Assembly (NCBI GenBank): GCA_900544375.1 | Contig: UQUZ01000004.1 | Coordinates: forward strand, 1 to 64,000 | Reading direction: 5' to 3' | DNA from: an uncultured Oscillospiraceae bacterium | Lineage (GTDB): Bacteria > Bacillota > Clostridia > Oscillospirales > Acutalibacteraceae | DNA: 64,000 nucleotides | Part shown: piece by piece, positions 33,641-43,719 of the stretch | Layout of the letters: every line of letters begins with the position of its first letter | How positions within the stretch are numbered: the first letter of the stretch is position 1 | Program-made: the position numbers and the translations under genes | The notes under the pieces: model-generated | Databases searched by the model: none | What the model saw: the letters and a program-made list of their open reading frames with translations, nothing else | What the model was told of the DNA's origin: nothing

Positions 33641-36600
33641 TCACCCGATCCCAAGCTTCTTCGCCATCTCCGCCGTTTTGAGCTCCAGCATTTTGGATAC
33701 GCCCTCCTCCTGCATCGTAATGCCATAGAGAACGTCCGCCTCCTCCATCGTGCCGCGGCGGTGGGTAATCAGGATGAACTGCGTGCTGCGCGTCATACGG
33801 CGGCAATACTGCGCGTAGCGCGTAACGTTAACATCGTCGAGCGCGGCCTCCACCTCGTCGAAAATACAAAACGGCGAGGGCGTCACTTTCAGAATGGCAA
33901 ACAGGAGTGCGATTGCCGACAGGCCCTTTTCTCCGCCGGAGAGCAAATCGATATTCTGCACGTTTTTTCCCGGCGGCTGCACCTTGATATCAATGCCGCA
34001 CTCCAGCACGTCGTGTGGGTCTTCCAGCAGCAGCTCCGCCTTGCCGCCGCCGAACAGCTCGGTAAAAGTTTCCCCAAAGTGGTTGTTAATTTTATAAAAC
34101 TGCTCGCGGAACTGATCGGACATTTTCTTCGTCAGCTCATCAATCAGCCGGAGCAATTCATCGCGCGACGCCTCCACATCACCGATTTGCTCTTTTAAGA
34201 AGGTGTAGCGCTCGCTAACCTCCTTATATTCCTCAATCGCGCTGACATTGACGCTCCCCAGCGCCCGAATCTGCGCCTTCAGCTCCGAAAGCCGCCTCTG
34301 CGCCTTGGCGGGCTCCTTCAGCTCCGGGCAGAGCTGCTCTGCCTCCCGGCGGGTGAGCTGGTATTCGTCATAGAGCTTATTAACCGTTTCATCATATTCC
34401 TTGCGCATGGCGGCCTTGCGCTCCTCCAGCCTAGCGAGCTCACCACTGAGTTTCTCCCGCTCGGCGGATTTCGCCCGCTCCATCAGCCGCAGCTTTGAAG
34501 AACGCGCCTCCAGCTCGTTACGCTTCGCAATATAACCCTCAATCTCTTCTTTTGATCCTCCGCTCTGCCCGCGAAGCGTGTGCGCCTGTGTTTCCAGCTC
34601 CGCCTTTTCCTCGGCAAGGGCGCGGTTTTTCTCCTCCACGCCGGCAATTTCCGCGCAAAGCTCCTCTGCGCGCGCCAGATGCCCAGCGCGGCGGCGTTCC
34701 AGCGACTCGATCGTCTCCGCGTGGGCCTGGCGGTCTTTCTCGGCCGCAAGCAGGGAGAGTTGCAGCTCATTTTCCTGCCCGCTTAAAGCGGCTCGCTTCG
34801 CGGCGAGCGCTTCGCGTTCCTCTGTAACGGCGGAAAGCCGCTGCTCTGCCTCCTCCATCCGGGAGGAGAGCTCCGCTTCTCTGATATGCGCCTGCTCCAG
34901 CTCCTTTTCCAAGCCGGAAAACCGCATCGCAGCCGCATCGCGCTCGCGCTGCAAATCACCGGCCGTGGCGTTTGCCGTTTCCAACTGGCCCGCAACAAGG
35001 CGGAGCGTGCTTTCACTGCGCACGCGCTGCTCCTGTGCGCGCGTCAAATCCGCCTGCGCGCCTTCAAACTCCGCCTGCGCCGCAGCGAATTCCTCCCGCG
35101 CCGTCTTATAGGCGGCAGCGCCTTCACTGAGCTTCGCCTGCGCTGCCTGCATCTCGGTGCGCAGCTTCTCAATCTCATTCGAGCGGCTCAAAAAGCCCGC
35201 ATTCTGCATCCGGGAACCGCCTGTCATCGAGCCGCCAGCATTGATGATCTGGCCGTCGAGTGTGACGATGCGGAATCGGTAGCTGAATTTTCGCGCAATG
35301 GCAATGGCGCAATCCATATCCTCTGCAACCGCTGTGCGCCCAACCTGCGCCTTAACAACCGCTTCATATGTTGCATCGCACTTTACCAGATCAGATGCAA
35401 CGGCGACAAAACCATCGCATTGGGCAAGGCTCCGTTCCTCCAACATCCGGCCGCGCACGGCGCTCAATGGCAAAAATGTCGCCCGACCGCCTTTCGTCTC
35501 CTTCAAAAATTGGATGGCCCGCTTGGCGTCGCCTTCACTGTCCGTCACAATATTCTGGAGCGCTGCGCCGAACGCCGTTTCAATAGCAACGGCATACTGC
35601 TCCGGCACGGAGATCAACTGGGAAAGCGCGCCGTGGATGCCGCGCAGGCTGCCCCGTTTTGCCTCCCGCATCACAGCGCGCACGCTGCCTGTGTAGCCCT
35701 CCATATTCTTTTCCATATCCTCGAGCATATTGACGCGCGAGGTTTTCTGCCGCAGGTCAAGCTCCAGGTTTTCCTGCTCCTTCTTCCGCTTTTCCGCCCT
35801 GACGCGGCGGGAATCGAGCCGCATGGAGTAGCCCTTCATCGCATTTGAGAGCTCCTCCACCGCCTCCCCGCATTTTGCATAGGCGGTCTCCGCCGCTTCT
35901 TTTTCCTGCGTCAGCCGCTCAATCAGCTCGCTGCGGGCAGCAAACGTTTCGTCGATCGTCGCCATGCGTGCGGTGATTTCTGCCATGGCGCTCTCCGCAT
36001 GCGAGGACTGCACGCGGCAATCCGCCACTTGGCCGCCAAGCTGTGCGATCTCTGCCGAAATGGATGCGCAACGGCCCGCAAGCGCCTCGCCCTGCACATT
36101 GAAATCCGCCGCCTGGCGAGCTAGGCTCTCCAGCGCGGCATGCTGTTCCCCCGCCTGACGGATTAACGCTTCAATCGCGCCGTGCTCCTGCGCGATGCGC
36201 TCCTCGAGGTGGCGGCAGGTTTCCTCCGCCTGCTCCTGATCCTTTTGAATGCGGGCAATCGTATCATTGTTATGTAAGATCGAATTATCCGCCACTGCCG
36301 CCTGCGCCTCCAGCCGAGCGGCCTCCTCCTCCAGCCGGGCCGCCCCGTGGCGCACCTCGTCAATGCGCACCGTCACCTCCTGCGACTGGGCGATGATCGA
36401 TTCGATCTCCTCCTCAATCTCCGCGAGCTCCCGCTCGGCGCCCTCATGCTGGGCATTGGCAAGCGAAATTTTATGCTCCTGCTCGCGCAGGCGCTCGTTA
36501 GACTGCCGGATCGTATGCAGCCAAAGGCCAATCTCCAGCTCCTTTTTCTCCTGCGCCAGCACCAAAAAGCGCTCCGCCTTCTCGCTCTGCTCCCGCAGGG

Positions 36601-37210
36601 GCTCCACGCGCGCTTCCAGCTCGGAGAGAATATCCTTCAAGCGCACCAGGTTTTCCTGCGCCTGTTCTAAGCGGCGATTCGCATCCGTACGCCGGTAGCG
36701 GTAGTGGGAGATCCCAGCCGCTTCCTCAAACATCTCGCGCCGTTCGCCGGATTTTGCGGAGATCATATCCGCAATTTTGCCCTGGCTGACGATCGAATAG
36801 CCATCGCGCCCGAGGCCCGTATCCATAAACAGCTCATGGATATCCTTGAGCCGCACGGCGTTTCCATTGATACGGTATTCGCCCTCGCCGGAGCGGTAAT
36901 AGCGGCGGGTTACGGCCACTTCGTCCTCATCGAGCGAGAGGGCGCGGTCGCGGTTATCGAGCCGCAGCGTCACCTCGGCAAAGCCCTGCGCCCTGCGCAC
37001 GCCGGTGCCGCTGAATACCACATCCTCCATCTTCGAGCCGCGCAGGCTTTTGGTGGACTGCTCGCCGAGCACCCAGCGCACCGCGTCGGAAACGTTGCTC
37101 TTTCCGCTGCCATTGGGGCCGACAACGCAGGTGATCCCCTTGTCAAAGGTGAGCACCGTTTTATCCGGGAAGGACTTAAAGCCCTGCATTTCAAGTGATT
37201 TTAAAATCAT
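33641..37210 (-). CDS. smc: Chromosome segregation protein SMC
   Basis: About 1189 residues, full SMC length. The Walker A loop is GPNGSGKSNVSDAVRWVLG near the N-terminus, two long coiled coils flank a central hinge (MTGGSRMQNAGFLSRSNEIE marks its end, near residue 660), and the C-terminal head has the signature LSGGEKGLSAIALLFAI with the Walker B Asp-Glu in FCIFDEVEAALDDVN. SMC with ScpA and ScpB compacts and separates chromosomes. The ATG at 37210 follows GGAGG by 11 bases and matches the family start MILKSLEMQGFKSF. Confidence 0.97.
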   Translation of the reverse strand: MILKSLEMQGFKSFPDKTVLTFDKGITCVVGPNGSGKSNVSDAVRWVLGEQSTKSLRGSKMEDVVFSGTGVRRAQGFAEVTLRLDNRDRALSLDEDEVAVTRRYYRSGEGEYRINGNAVRLKDIHELFMDTGLGRDGYSIVSQGKIADMISAKSGERREMFEEAAGISHYRYRRTDANRRLEQAQENLVRLKDILSELEARVEPLREQSEKAERFLVLAQEKKELEIGLWLHTIRQSNERLREQEHKISLANAQHEGAERELAEIEEEIESIIAQSQEVTVRIDEVRHGAARLEEEAARLEAQAAVADNSILHNNDTIARIQKDQEQAEETCRHLEERIAQEHGAIEALIRQAGEQHAALESLARQAADFNVQGEALAGRCASISAEIAQLGGQVADCRVQSSHAESAMAEITARMATIDETFAARSELIERLTQEKEAAETAYAKCGEAVEELSNAMKGYSMRLDSRRVRAEKRKKEQENLELDLRQKTSRVNMLEDMEKNMEGYTGSVRAVMREAKRGSLRGIHGALSQLISVPEQYAVAIETAFGAALQNIVTDSEGDAKRAIQFLKETKGGRATFLPLSAVRGRMLEERSLAQCDGFVAVASDLVKCDATYEAVVKAQVGRTAVAEDMDCAIAIARKFSYRFRIVTLDGQIINAGGSMTGGSRMQNAGFLSRSNEIEKLRTEMQAAQAKLSEGAAAYKTAREEFAAAQAEFEGAQADLTRAQEQRVRSESTLRLVAGQLETANATAGDLQRERDAAAMRFSGLEKELEQAHIREAELSSRMEEAEQRLSAVTEEREALAAKRAALSGQENELQLSLLAAEKDRQAHAETIESLERRRAGHLARAEELCAEIAGVEEKNRALAEEKAELETQAHTLRGQSGGSKEEIEGYIAKRNELEARSSKLRLMERAKSAEREKLSGELARLEERKAAMRKEYDETVNKLYDEYQLTRREAEQLCPELKEPAKAQRRLSELKAQIRALGSVNVSAIEEYKEVSERYTFLKEQIGDVEASRDELLRLIDELTKKMSDQFREQFYKINNHFGETFTELFGGGKAELLLEDPHDVLECGIDIKVQPPGKNVQNIDLLSGGEKGLSAIALLFAILKVTPSPFCIFDEVEAALDDVNVTRYAQYCRRMTRSTQFILITHRRGTMEEADVLYGITMQEEGVSKMLELKTAEMAKKLGIG

Positions 37211-37296
37211 CCGGTATGGAACCTCCAAGTTCAGCCGGCAGACATCAGATCTCAGTCATCAGAGCGAAAGGGTTGATCCGCCCAACGTCTGACATC

Positions 37297-38313
37297 TCAT
37301 ATCTGGCGCCCTGCTTTTACTTCATATTTTTTGCAGCCTGCATCCGCTGCGATCCGGCAGTCGAAGCCCTGCTCCTTCAGCCGTTTTAGATTTCTGCGGT
37401 GCTGACCCGCCATTTGGGAAACACAATGCGGCGCCACTCCCAAAGCTGCTTTCGAGCCTTCCGGCAGGCATTCCCGCAGCGCGTAAAGCGCGTTTTGATA
37501 ATAAATTTCGCCTTCGCACAGCTCCCGGAACGCCGGGTGCCACGGCCCGGCGATATAGCCCTTCTCCACATCGCCGCCCGCATGCAGGCCAAGGCGGATT
37601 ACCGGCACGCCGGCCTCTTCACACCGCAGAAGAAGCGAGGCGCAGAGAGAAACCGCTTCTTCCAGCAGCTGTGGCAAATATGTGCCGGATAGGTACTGTT
37701 CCGCCAAAAGCGTGCCCTCTAAAACGATGGTCGGATAAATCCGCATGGTGTCAGGCTCAAGAGACAACAGCTGGCAAAGTGTATTCTCTGCGCCTGCGGG
37801 CGTATCTCCCGGCAGGCCCGTCATCATTTGCAGGCCGAGCTCAAAGCCCATCTCACGGATACGCCGAGCGGCTGACTCTACCTCCCGCGCCGTATGACCA
37901 CGGCCGTTTTGCAAAAGAACGCGGTCATCCATGCTCTGCGCGCCGAGCTCAATGGCGGTCACGCCAGATTGCTTTAAAAGGGAAAGCACATCCGTTTCCA
38001 CCGCGTCCGGCCGGGTAGAAACACGGATGCCTGCGATTTGCCCCCGTTCCAGATACGGCTGCGCTGCATCCAGCAATTCCCGCATATATGCCCTATCAAT
38101 CGCCGTAAAGCTGCCGCCAAAGAAGGCGAGCTGCGCGCCCGCACAAGCCCGCGGGCGCAAGGTGCGCAGGGCCGTTTCTACAGCGGCCGACACATCCGCC
38201 GCGCGCGGTTTTTTCAACGCACCGGAAATACTCTTTTGATTACAGAAGCTGCACTGGTGCGGGCAGCCCTCGTGCGGAATGAATAGGGCAATGTTAATAT
38301 GCTTCCCGCTCAC
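37297..38313 (-). CDS. Radical SAM protein of the ELP3-like group
   Basis: A 338-residue protein. The iron-sulfur cluster motif is the short-spaced CPHQCSFCNQKSISG near residue 15; the TIM-barrel part shows LAFFGGSFTAIDRAYMRELL, VSTRPDAVETDVLSLLKQSG and AIELGAQSMDDRVLLQNGRG, typical of the ELP3/HemN-like branch of radical SAM enzymes. Related small proteins in Clostridia are found next to rnc and smc. The four-base overlap with rnc (38310-38313) implies coupling. The substrate is unknown; there is no acetyltransferase domain as in true Elp3. Confidence 0.88.
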   Translation of the reverse strand: MSGKHINIALFIPHEGCPHQCSFCNQKSISGALKKPRAADVSAAVETALRTLRPRACAGAQLAFFGGSFTAIDRAYMRELLDAAQPYLERGQIAGIRVSTRPDAVETDVLSLLKQSGVTAIELGAQSMDDRVLLQNGRGHTAREVESAARRIREMGFELGLQMMTGLPGDTPAGAENTLCQLLSLEPDTMRIYPTIVLEGTLLAEQYLSGTYLPQLLEEAVSLCASLLLRCEEAGVPVIRLGLHAGGDVEKGYIAGPWHPAFRELCEGEIYYQNALYALRECLPEGSKAALGVAPHCVSQMAGQHRRNLKRLKEQGFDCRIAADAGCKKYEVKAGRQI

Positions 38314-38996
38314 AGGCCCATCAGCGCGAGCGCCTCGCGCGCAGCCGCCTGCTCGGCAAGCTTTTTGCTCCGGCCCGTGCCACAGCCGATGATATTGCTG
38401 TTGAGGTGCACTTCCACAGTAAAGGATTTATCATGATCCGGCCCGCTCTCATCCGTGAGCACATATTCCAGCTCCTCCTCCGGATTCTGCTGGATGATCT
38501 CTTGAAGCGTGGTTTTATAATCCTTGAAGGGCAGGCTGTGCTGCACCGCATCCTTGATAAAACGCAGCACAAAGGTGCGCGCGCTTTCGATCCCGCCGTC
38601 GAGGTAAATGGATGCGATCACCGCCTCAAATGCGTCCGCTAGGATTGAGGGCCGCTCACGGCCACCCGTGTTCTCCTCCCCGTGGCCCAGGCGCAAATAT
38701 TTCCCTAAGGAAACCTCCAGCGCAAAGCCGTGCAAGGATTTTTCACATACCGTAGCCGCGCGCAGCTTCGTCAGCTTGCCCTCCGGCAGATGAGAAAAAT
38801 GGCGGTAAAAATAATCCGCAGTGATAAAGCCGAGCACGGAATCCCCTAAAAATTCCAGCCGCTCGTTGCTGCCATAGGGCACCTGCCGCTCGTTCGCATA
38901 GGAGGAGTGCGTCAGCGCGCGCTCCAGCAAGTTTTGATCCCGATAAGCATACCCCAGCTTTTGCTCCAGCTCCTTGAGCTGTTCCTGACCGTTCAT
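38310..38996 (-). CDS. rnc: Ribonuclease III
   Basis: A 228-residue double-strand-specific endoribonuclease. The catalytic signature is ERLEFLGDSVLGFITADYFY (residues about 38-57), a second acidic site lies in SILADAFEAVIASIYLDGGI, and the double-stranded RNA-binding domain starts near residue 155 (DYKTTLQEIIQQNPEE and on, ending GTGRSKKLAEQAAAREAL). The ATG at 38996 has AAAGGACGG before it. It lies between plsX and smc; the acpP gene often found beside plsX is absent here. Confidence 0.96.
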   Translation of the reverse strand: MNGQEQLKELEQKLGYAYRDQNLLERALTHSSYANERQVPYGSNERLEFLGDSVLGFITADYFYRHFSHLPEGKLTKLRAATVCEKSLHGFALEVSLGKYLRLGHGEENTGGRERPSILADAFEAVIASIYLDGGIESARTFVLRFIKDAVQHSLPFKDYKTTLQEIIQQNPEEELEYVLTDESGPDHDKSFTVEVHLNSNIIGCGTGRSKKLAEQAAAREALALMGL

Positions 38997-39051
38997 CCGT
39001 ATGACCGTCCTTTCCATGCCCGCTCTAAAAATGCGTGTAGGCTACCGCCCG

Positions 39052-40059
39052 TTAGGCTTCCGACGCCTGGGCGGACTTTGTCACTGCATTTGCAATATTT
39101 TCGATCACGCCTGTTTCACTAAACTGCTTCGCTTGCCGGATCGCGCTGCAAAATGCCTTCGCATTGGAGGAGCCGTGCGCCTTGATCACCGGCTTTGAGA
39201 TACCCAGCAGAGGTGCTCCGCCGAACTCGGTGTAATCCATCCGCTTTTTGAAATCCATCAGCCCATTTTTGATCATCAAAGCACTGAGCTTTGTGATCGC
39301 ATTCTGTTTAAAAATGCCCTTGATGTTAGCCATCATCGCCCCGGCCACACCCTCATACATTTTTAGAAGCATATTGCCCGTGAAGCCATCCGCCACCAGC
39401 ACGTCGCACGCGCCGAAGGGGACGTCGCGCGCTTCGACATTGCCAATAAAATGGTAAGAGGAAGCCTCCATCAGCCCATAGGCCTCCAGCTGGAGCGGCC
39501 CGCCCTTGGTTTTTTCCGTGCCGATATTGGCAAGCCCCACGCGCGGCTGTTCCACACCGAGCACCTTTTGCATATAAAAGCTGCCCATTGCGCCGAACTG
39601 ATCGAGCATCTGCGCGGTGCATTCCACATTCGCGCCACAGTCCATCAGCAAAAACGGCGCCTCGTTCGATGGCAGGACACTGGCAATCGCCGCGCGGCGC
39701 ACCCCACGAATGCGCTTGACAAGAAGCGTTGCGCCTGCCACCAGCGCACCCGTGCTGCCCGCGGAGACGAACGCATCGCCCCGGCCCTCAGCCAATGCTT
39801 TCAGGCCGATCGCCATAGAGGTATTCCCCTTCTCCTTCGCAATGCTTGTCGGCGCATCCTCCATGCCCATCACATCCGGCGCGTGGAGGATTTCCATTCG
39901 GTTGAGGGAAATCCCACTTTCCTGCGCGCAGGCCTTGATTTTTGCCTCGTCGCCCGTGAGGAGGATGGTAACCCCCAGCTCGCGCACTGCCGTTTCGCAG
40001 CCTTTCAGAATGGCAAGCGGCGCGTTATCCCCGCCGAATGCGTCTGCAATGATTTTCAT
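39052..40059 (-). CDS. plsX: Phosphate acyltransferase PlsX
   Basis: A 335-residue enzyme that makes acyl-phosphate from acyl-ACP for phospholipid synthesis at the membrane surface. Family motifs: MKIIADAFGGDNAPLAILKG at the start, DAFVSAGSTGALVAGATLLV, LLMDCGANVECTAQMLDQFG, and GNVEARDVPFGACDVLVADG followed by FTGNMLLKMYEGVA. In the place of the usual DAMGGD the protein has DAFGGD. It precedes rnc by 55 bases in the common plsX-rnc-smc order. Confidence 0.96.
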   Translation of the reverse strand: MKIIADAFGGDNAPLAILKGCETAVRELGVTILLTGDEAKIKACAQESGISLNRMEILHAPDVMGMEDAPTSIAKEKGNTSMAIGLKALAEGRGDAFVSAGSTGALVAGATLLVKRIRGVRRAAIASVLPSNEAPFLLMDCGANVECTAQMLDQFGAMGSFYMQKVLGVEQPRVGLANIGTEKTKGGPLQLEAYGLMEASSYHFIGNVEARDVPFGACDVLVADGFTGNMLLKMYEGVAGAMMANIKGIFKQNAITKLSALMIKNGLMDFKKRMDYTEFGGAPLLGISKPVIKAHGSSNAKAFCSAIRQAKQFSETGVIENIANAVTKSAQASEA

Positions 40060-40102
40060 CCGTCCGACCTTCTCTCCATATGTTGTGCATTTTCATGCCG
40101 TT

Positions 40103-41425
40103 TTATTGATGGATGCCTTTCTCCCGCAGCCGGGCGGAAAGAGCTGCCAGTGCCCGGGTAGAAAGCGATTCATATCTCTCCCTTTTCTCACGAACCGGCC
40201 TTTCCAGCGGCGGCAGTACGCCGAAATTTGCTCCCATCGGCTGAAAATTCTTCACCGACGGATCGCTGATATAGCCTGCCAGCGCGCCGAGCATCGTCTC
40301 CCGCGGCAAAACCAGCGGGTCTTGCCCACGAAGCCTGCGCGCTGCGTTGAGCCCTGCAAGGACGCCGGAACCGGCTGATTCCATATAGCCCTCCACGCCT
40401 GTGATCTGCCCGGCAAAGAACAAATCCGGTCTCTTGCGCATAGAGTAATCCGCGTTTAACAGCCGCGGAGAATCGAGAAAGGTATTGCGGTGCATCACGC
40501 CGTAGCGCAGGAATTCCGCGTTTTTGAGCGCCGGGATCATCGAAAACACGCGCTTCTGCTCGCCAAATTTCAGGTTGGTCTGGAAGCCTACGAGGTTATA
40601 CATCGTTCCGCCCGCATTCTCTTTGCGCAATTGCAGAACCGCCCACGGCCTATGCCCGGTGCGCGGGTCTCGCAACCCTACCGGCTTTAAAGGGCCGAAG
40701 CGCATCGTATCCGCCCCGCGGGAGGCCATCACCTCAATAGGCATACAACCTTCGTAAACGCCTTTCTTTTTGTCAAACGTATGCAGTGGGGCGCTTTCGG
40801 CATGGAGGAGAGCATCATAAAACGCCTCATATTCCTCCTTGTCCATCGGGCAGTTAATATAGTCGTCCTCCCCGCCCCGACCATAACGGGATTGGGTGAA
40901 GGCGCAATCCATATCAACGCTATCTGCACTCACAATTGGTGCGGCGGCGTCGAAAAAGCTCAGCGCTTCGCCGCATAACGCGGCAATCTCCCCCGCGAGC
41001 GCGTCGGAGGCGAGCGGCCCTGCCGCGATAACCGTGACGCCCTGTTTCGGGACCGCCGTCGCCTCCCGATGCTCAACCGTGATGCGCGCATGCGCACAGA
41101 TTTGCTCTGTGACTAGGCGGGAAAACTGCTCTCGATCCACCGCGAGCGCACCGCCCGCCGGAACACGGCTTTCATAGGCGCAGGCAACACACAGAGAGCC
41201 CAGCACCTGCATCTCGGCTTTCAGCAGGCCCGCGGCGGAAGCGAGCCGCTCCGCTTTCAGGGAATTCGAGCAAACAAGCTCCGCAAATCCGGCGCTGTGG
41301 TGGGCGGGAGAGAAGCGGATGGGCTTCATCTCAACGAGCGTTACCTCAACGCCTGCCTGCGCCAGCTGCCAAGCTGCTTCGCAGCCTGCGAGCCCCGCGC
41401 CAATTACTGTTGCCTGATTCTCCAT
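40103..41425 (-). CDS. trmFO: tRNA U54 methyltransferase TrmFO (folate/FAD-dependent)
   Basis: A 440-residue enzyme that makes ribothymidine at position 54 of tRNA using methylenetetrahydrofolate and FADH2. The dinucleotide loop is VIGAGLAGCEAAWQLAQAGV at the N-terminus. FAELVCSNSLKAERLASAAG, the YINCPMDKEEYEAFYDALLH segment and the FAGQITGVEGYMESAGSGVL motif near the C-terminus are all family marks. It follows topA by 21 bases; the topA-trmFO pairing is typical of Bacillota. Confidence 0.97.
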   Translation of the reverse strand: MENQATVIGAGLAGCEAAWQLAQAGVEVTLVEMKPIRFSPAHHSAGFAELVCSNSLKAERLASAAGLLKAEMQVLGSLCVACAYESRVPAGGALAVDREQFSRLVTEQICAHARITVEHREATAVPKQGVTVIAAGPLASDALAGEIAALCGEALSFFDAAAPIVSADSVDMDCAFTQSRYGRGGEDDYINCPMDKEEYEAFYDALLHAESAPLHTFDKKKGVYEGCMPIEVMASRGADTMRFGPLKPVGLRDPRTGHRPWAVLQLRKENAGGTMYNLVGFQTNLKFGEQKRVFSMIPALKNAEFLRYGVMHRNTFLDSPRLLNADYSMRKRPDLFFAGQITGVEGYMESAGSGVLAGLNAARRLRGQDPLVLPRETMLGALAGYISDPSVKNFQPMGANFGVLPPLERPVREKRERYESLSTRALAALSARLREKGIHQ

Positions 41426-41446
41426 GGATTGGATTCCTTTCTGAAT

Positions 41447-43594
41447 TTACGATTCTGCTTCCGGCTTTTCTTCCGATTCGGCGGCGCCCTTCTTCTTGCG
41501 CTCCGCCTTGCGCTCATAGCCGCAATCCTCATTTAGGCAGACGATCAGGCCGCCGCGCCGTTTGAAGAGGGATTTGCCGCACTTTGGGCAGGTTTCCGCT
41601 GTGGGCTGATCCCAGGTCATAAACGTGCAGTCCGGATAATTGCTGCATCCATAAAACGGATAGCCGCGCTTTGACTTCTTCATAATCACCTTGCCGCCGC
41701 ACCGCGGGCAGAATGCGCCCGTTTCCTGCACAAGGGGCTTTGTATTTTTGCATTCCGGGTAGCCGGGGCAGGCGAGAAATTTGCCATACCGCCCTACCTT
41801 GACCACCATCATACGCCCGCACTTTTCACAGGGGATATCCGTTTCATCTTCGGCGAGCTTGATTTTGACGTCCTTCATCTCCTCCTTGACCTTTTGAAGG
41901 GTCACGTCGAAGTCGTCATAAAACGCATGAAGCATCTTAATATAATCCTCCTGGCCCTCGCCGACCTTGTCGAGCGACGATTCCATGGAGGCGGTAAATT
42001 TTGTGTTGACGATCTTGGGGAACTTTTCGCGCAACAGCTTCGTCATCGCCTCGCCCAGCTCCGTGGGGTGCAGCTGCTTTGCCTCGCGCTTGACGTAATC
42101 CCGGCCAGTGATCGTTGAGATAATGGAGGCATATGTGCTCGGGCGGCCAATGCCGTTTTCCTCCAGCGTTTTGATCAGTGAGGCCTCTGTATAGCGGGGC
42201 GGCGGCTGTGTAAAGTGCTGGTTTCCGCCGATCTCCTTGAGCTTTAATTTGTCGCCCTCCTTAATCTCCGGCAGGCGGCCGTCCGCTTCTGCATCATCCG
42301 TGCTCTCCTCATAAAGGACCGTGAATCCATCAAATTTGATGGAGTAGCCGCTGGCAGTAAAAAGATAATGTCCACCTTCCTGCGGCTCCTGTGCAGGCAG
42401 CGCCTCAATCTCCGCGCGGACAGTATTTTGAATACAATTGGCCATCAAGCTCGCCATAAAGCGCTTCCAGATCAGGTTATACAGCTTATATTGATCGGCC
42501 GTCAGGCTCTTTTTTGCCTGCTCCGGTGTGAGCTCCGGCATGGTGGGGCGAATCGCCTCGTGCCCATCCTGCGCGTTGGCACGGGATTTAAAATAACGCG
42601 GTTTATCCGGCAGATATTTCTCACCCCAATGCTCCTTGATATAATCATTGCCCTGCGCGCGCGCCTCCTCGGAGATGCGTAGAGAATCCGTTCTCATGTA
42701 AGTGATAAGGCCCACAGAGCCAATGCCTTCCACTTCAACGCCCTCATAGAGCTCCTGCGCCGCTTTCATCGTCCGGCGGGCCTGGAAGCCCATGCGCCGC
42801 GATGCCTCCTGTTGCAGGGTGGATGTGATAAAGGGCGGGGCCGGGCTTTTGCGGCGTGTGCCCTTTTTGACTGTTTTTACACGGTATTGCGCGCCGTCGA
42901 GCTGCGAAAGGATCGCATCGGCCTGCTCCTTATTTTCAATTTTTATCTTGCCCTGCTCATTGCCGTAAAACGCGGCGGCAAACACGCGGCGCGTGCTCGG
43001 GGTAAGAAATTTTGCATCAAGCGACCAATATTCCTCCGGTTTGAAGGCGCGAATTTCCTCTTCACGGTCTACAATCATCCGCAGCGCTACGCTCTGCACA
43101 CGCCCGGCGGATAGTCCACGGTGAATTTTTTGAGAAACAAAAGGGCTGAGCTTATATCCCACCAGTCGGTCAAGGATCCGGCGTGCCTGCTGCGCGTTGA
43201 CCAGATCCATATCCACCACATGAGGGTTCTCCATGCCGTTTTTGACGCCCGTTTTTGTGATTTCATTGAAGGTTACGCGGTTGGCCTCGCTCAAATCTAA
43301 ATTCAGAATCGTTGCAAGGTGCCACGAGATCGCCTCTCCCTCGCGGTCAGGGTCGGTCGCAAGAAAAACCTTGTCGCTTGCGGCGGCGGTTTTTTTCAGG
43401 TCTTTCACAAATTGCTCCTTCCCCTTAATAATCGCATACTTTGGCGCAAAGTCTTTTTTCACATCCACACTAAGGCGCGCAGGCGGCAAATCTCGCACAT
43501 GGCCCATCGAAGCGGTTACTTCATAACCTTTTCCCAGATATTTCTGAATCGTCTTGGCTTTTGCCGGAGACTCCACAATTACAAGCTTTGACAT
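41447..43594 (-). CDS. topA: DNA topoisomerase I
   Basis: A 715-residue type IA topoisomerase that relaxes negative supercoils. The Toprim domain opens with MSKLVIVESPAKAKTIQKYL and holds the acidic LATDPDREGEAISWHLA; the catalytic tyrosine is Tyr299 in GLITYMRTDSLRISEEA. Three C-terminal four-cysteine zinc ribbons are visible, starting at CEKCGRMMV, CPRCGGKVI and CPKCGKSLF. A Lys/Glu-rich tail ends the protein. It lies between dprA and trmFO. Confidence 0.97.
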   Translation of the reverse strand: MSKLVIVESPAKAKTIQKYLGKGYEVTASMGHVRDLPPARLSVDVKKDFAPKYAIIKGKEQFVKDLKKTAAASDKVFLATDPDREGEAISWHLATILNLDLSEANRVTFNEITKTGVKNGMENPHVVDMDLVNAQQARRILDRLVGYKLSPFVSQKIHRGLSAGRVQSVALRMIVDREEEIRAFKPEEYWSLDAKFLTPSTRRVFAAAFYGNEQGKIKIENKEQADAILSQLDGAQYRVKTVKKGTRRKSPAPPFITSTLQQEASRRMGFQARRTMKAAQELYEGVEVEGIGSVGLITYMRTDSLRISEEARAQGNDYIKEHWGEKYLPDKPRYFKSRANAQDGHEAIRPTMPELTPEQAKKSLTADQYKLYNLIWKRFMASLMANCIQNTVRAEIEALPAQEPQEGGHYLFTASGYSIKFDGFTVLYEESTDDAEADGRLPEIKEGDKLKLKEIGGNQHFTQPPPRYTEASLIKTLEENGIGRPSTYASIISTITGRDYVKREAKQLHPTELGEAMTKLLREKFPKIVNTKFTASMESSLDKVGEGQEDYIKMLHAFYDDFDVTLQKVKEEMKDVKIKLAEDETDIPCEKCGRMMVVKVGRYGKFLACPGYPECKNTKPLVQETGAFCPRCGGKVIMKKSKRGYPFYGCSNYPDCTFMTWDQPTAETCPKCGKSLFKRRGGLIVCLNEDCGYERKAERKKKGAAESEEKPEAES

Positions 43595-43719
43595 ATCATC
43601 ATCCTAAAAAATAAAATATATAAAATTACGAAGGCAGGGTGCGTGACAAAACTGATTATGACCAGATGGAGCAACGCGGTATGCGCCGCTCACGAGAACG
43701 GGTAGCTCTCGGTTATTTC

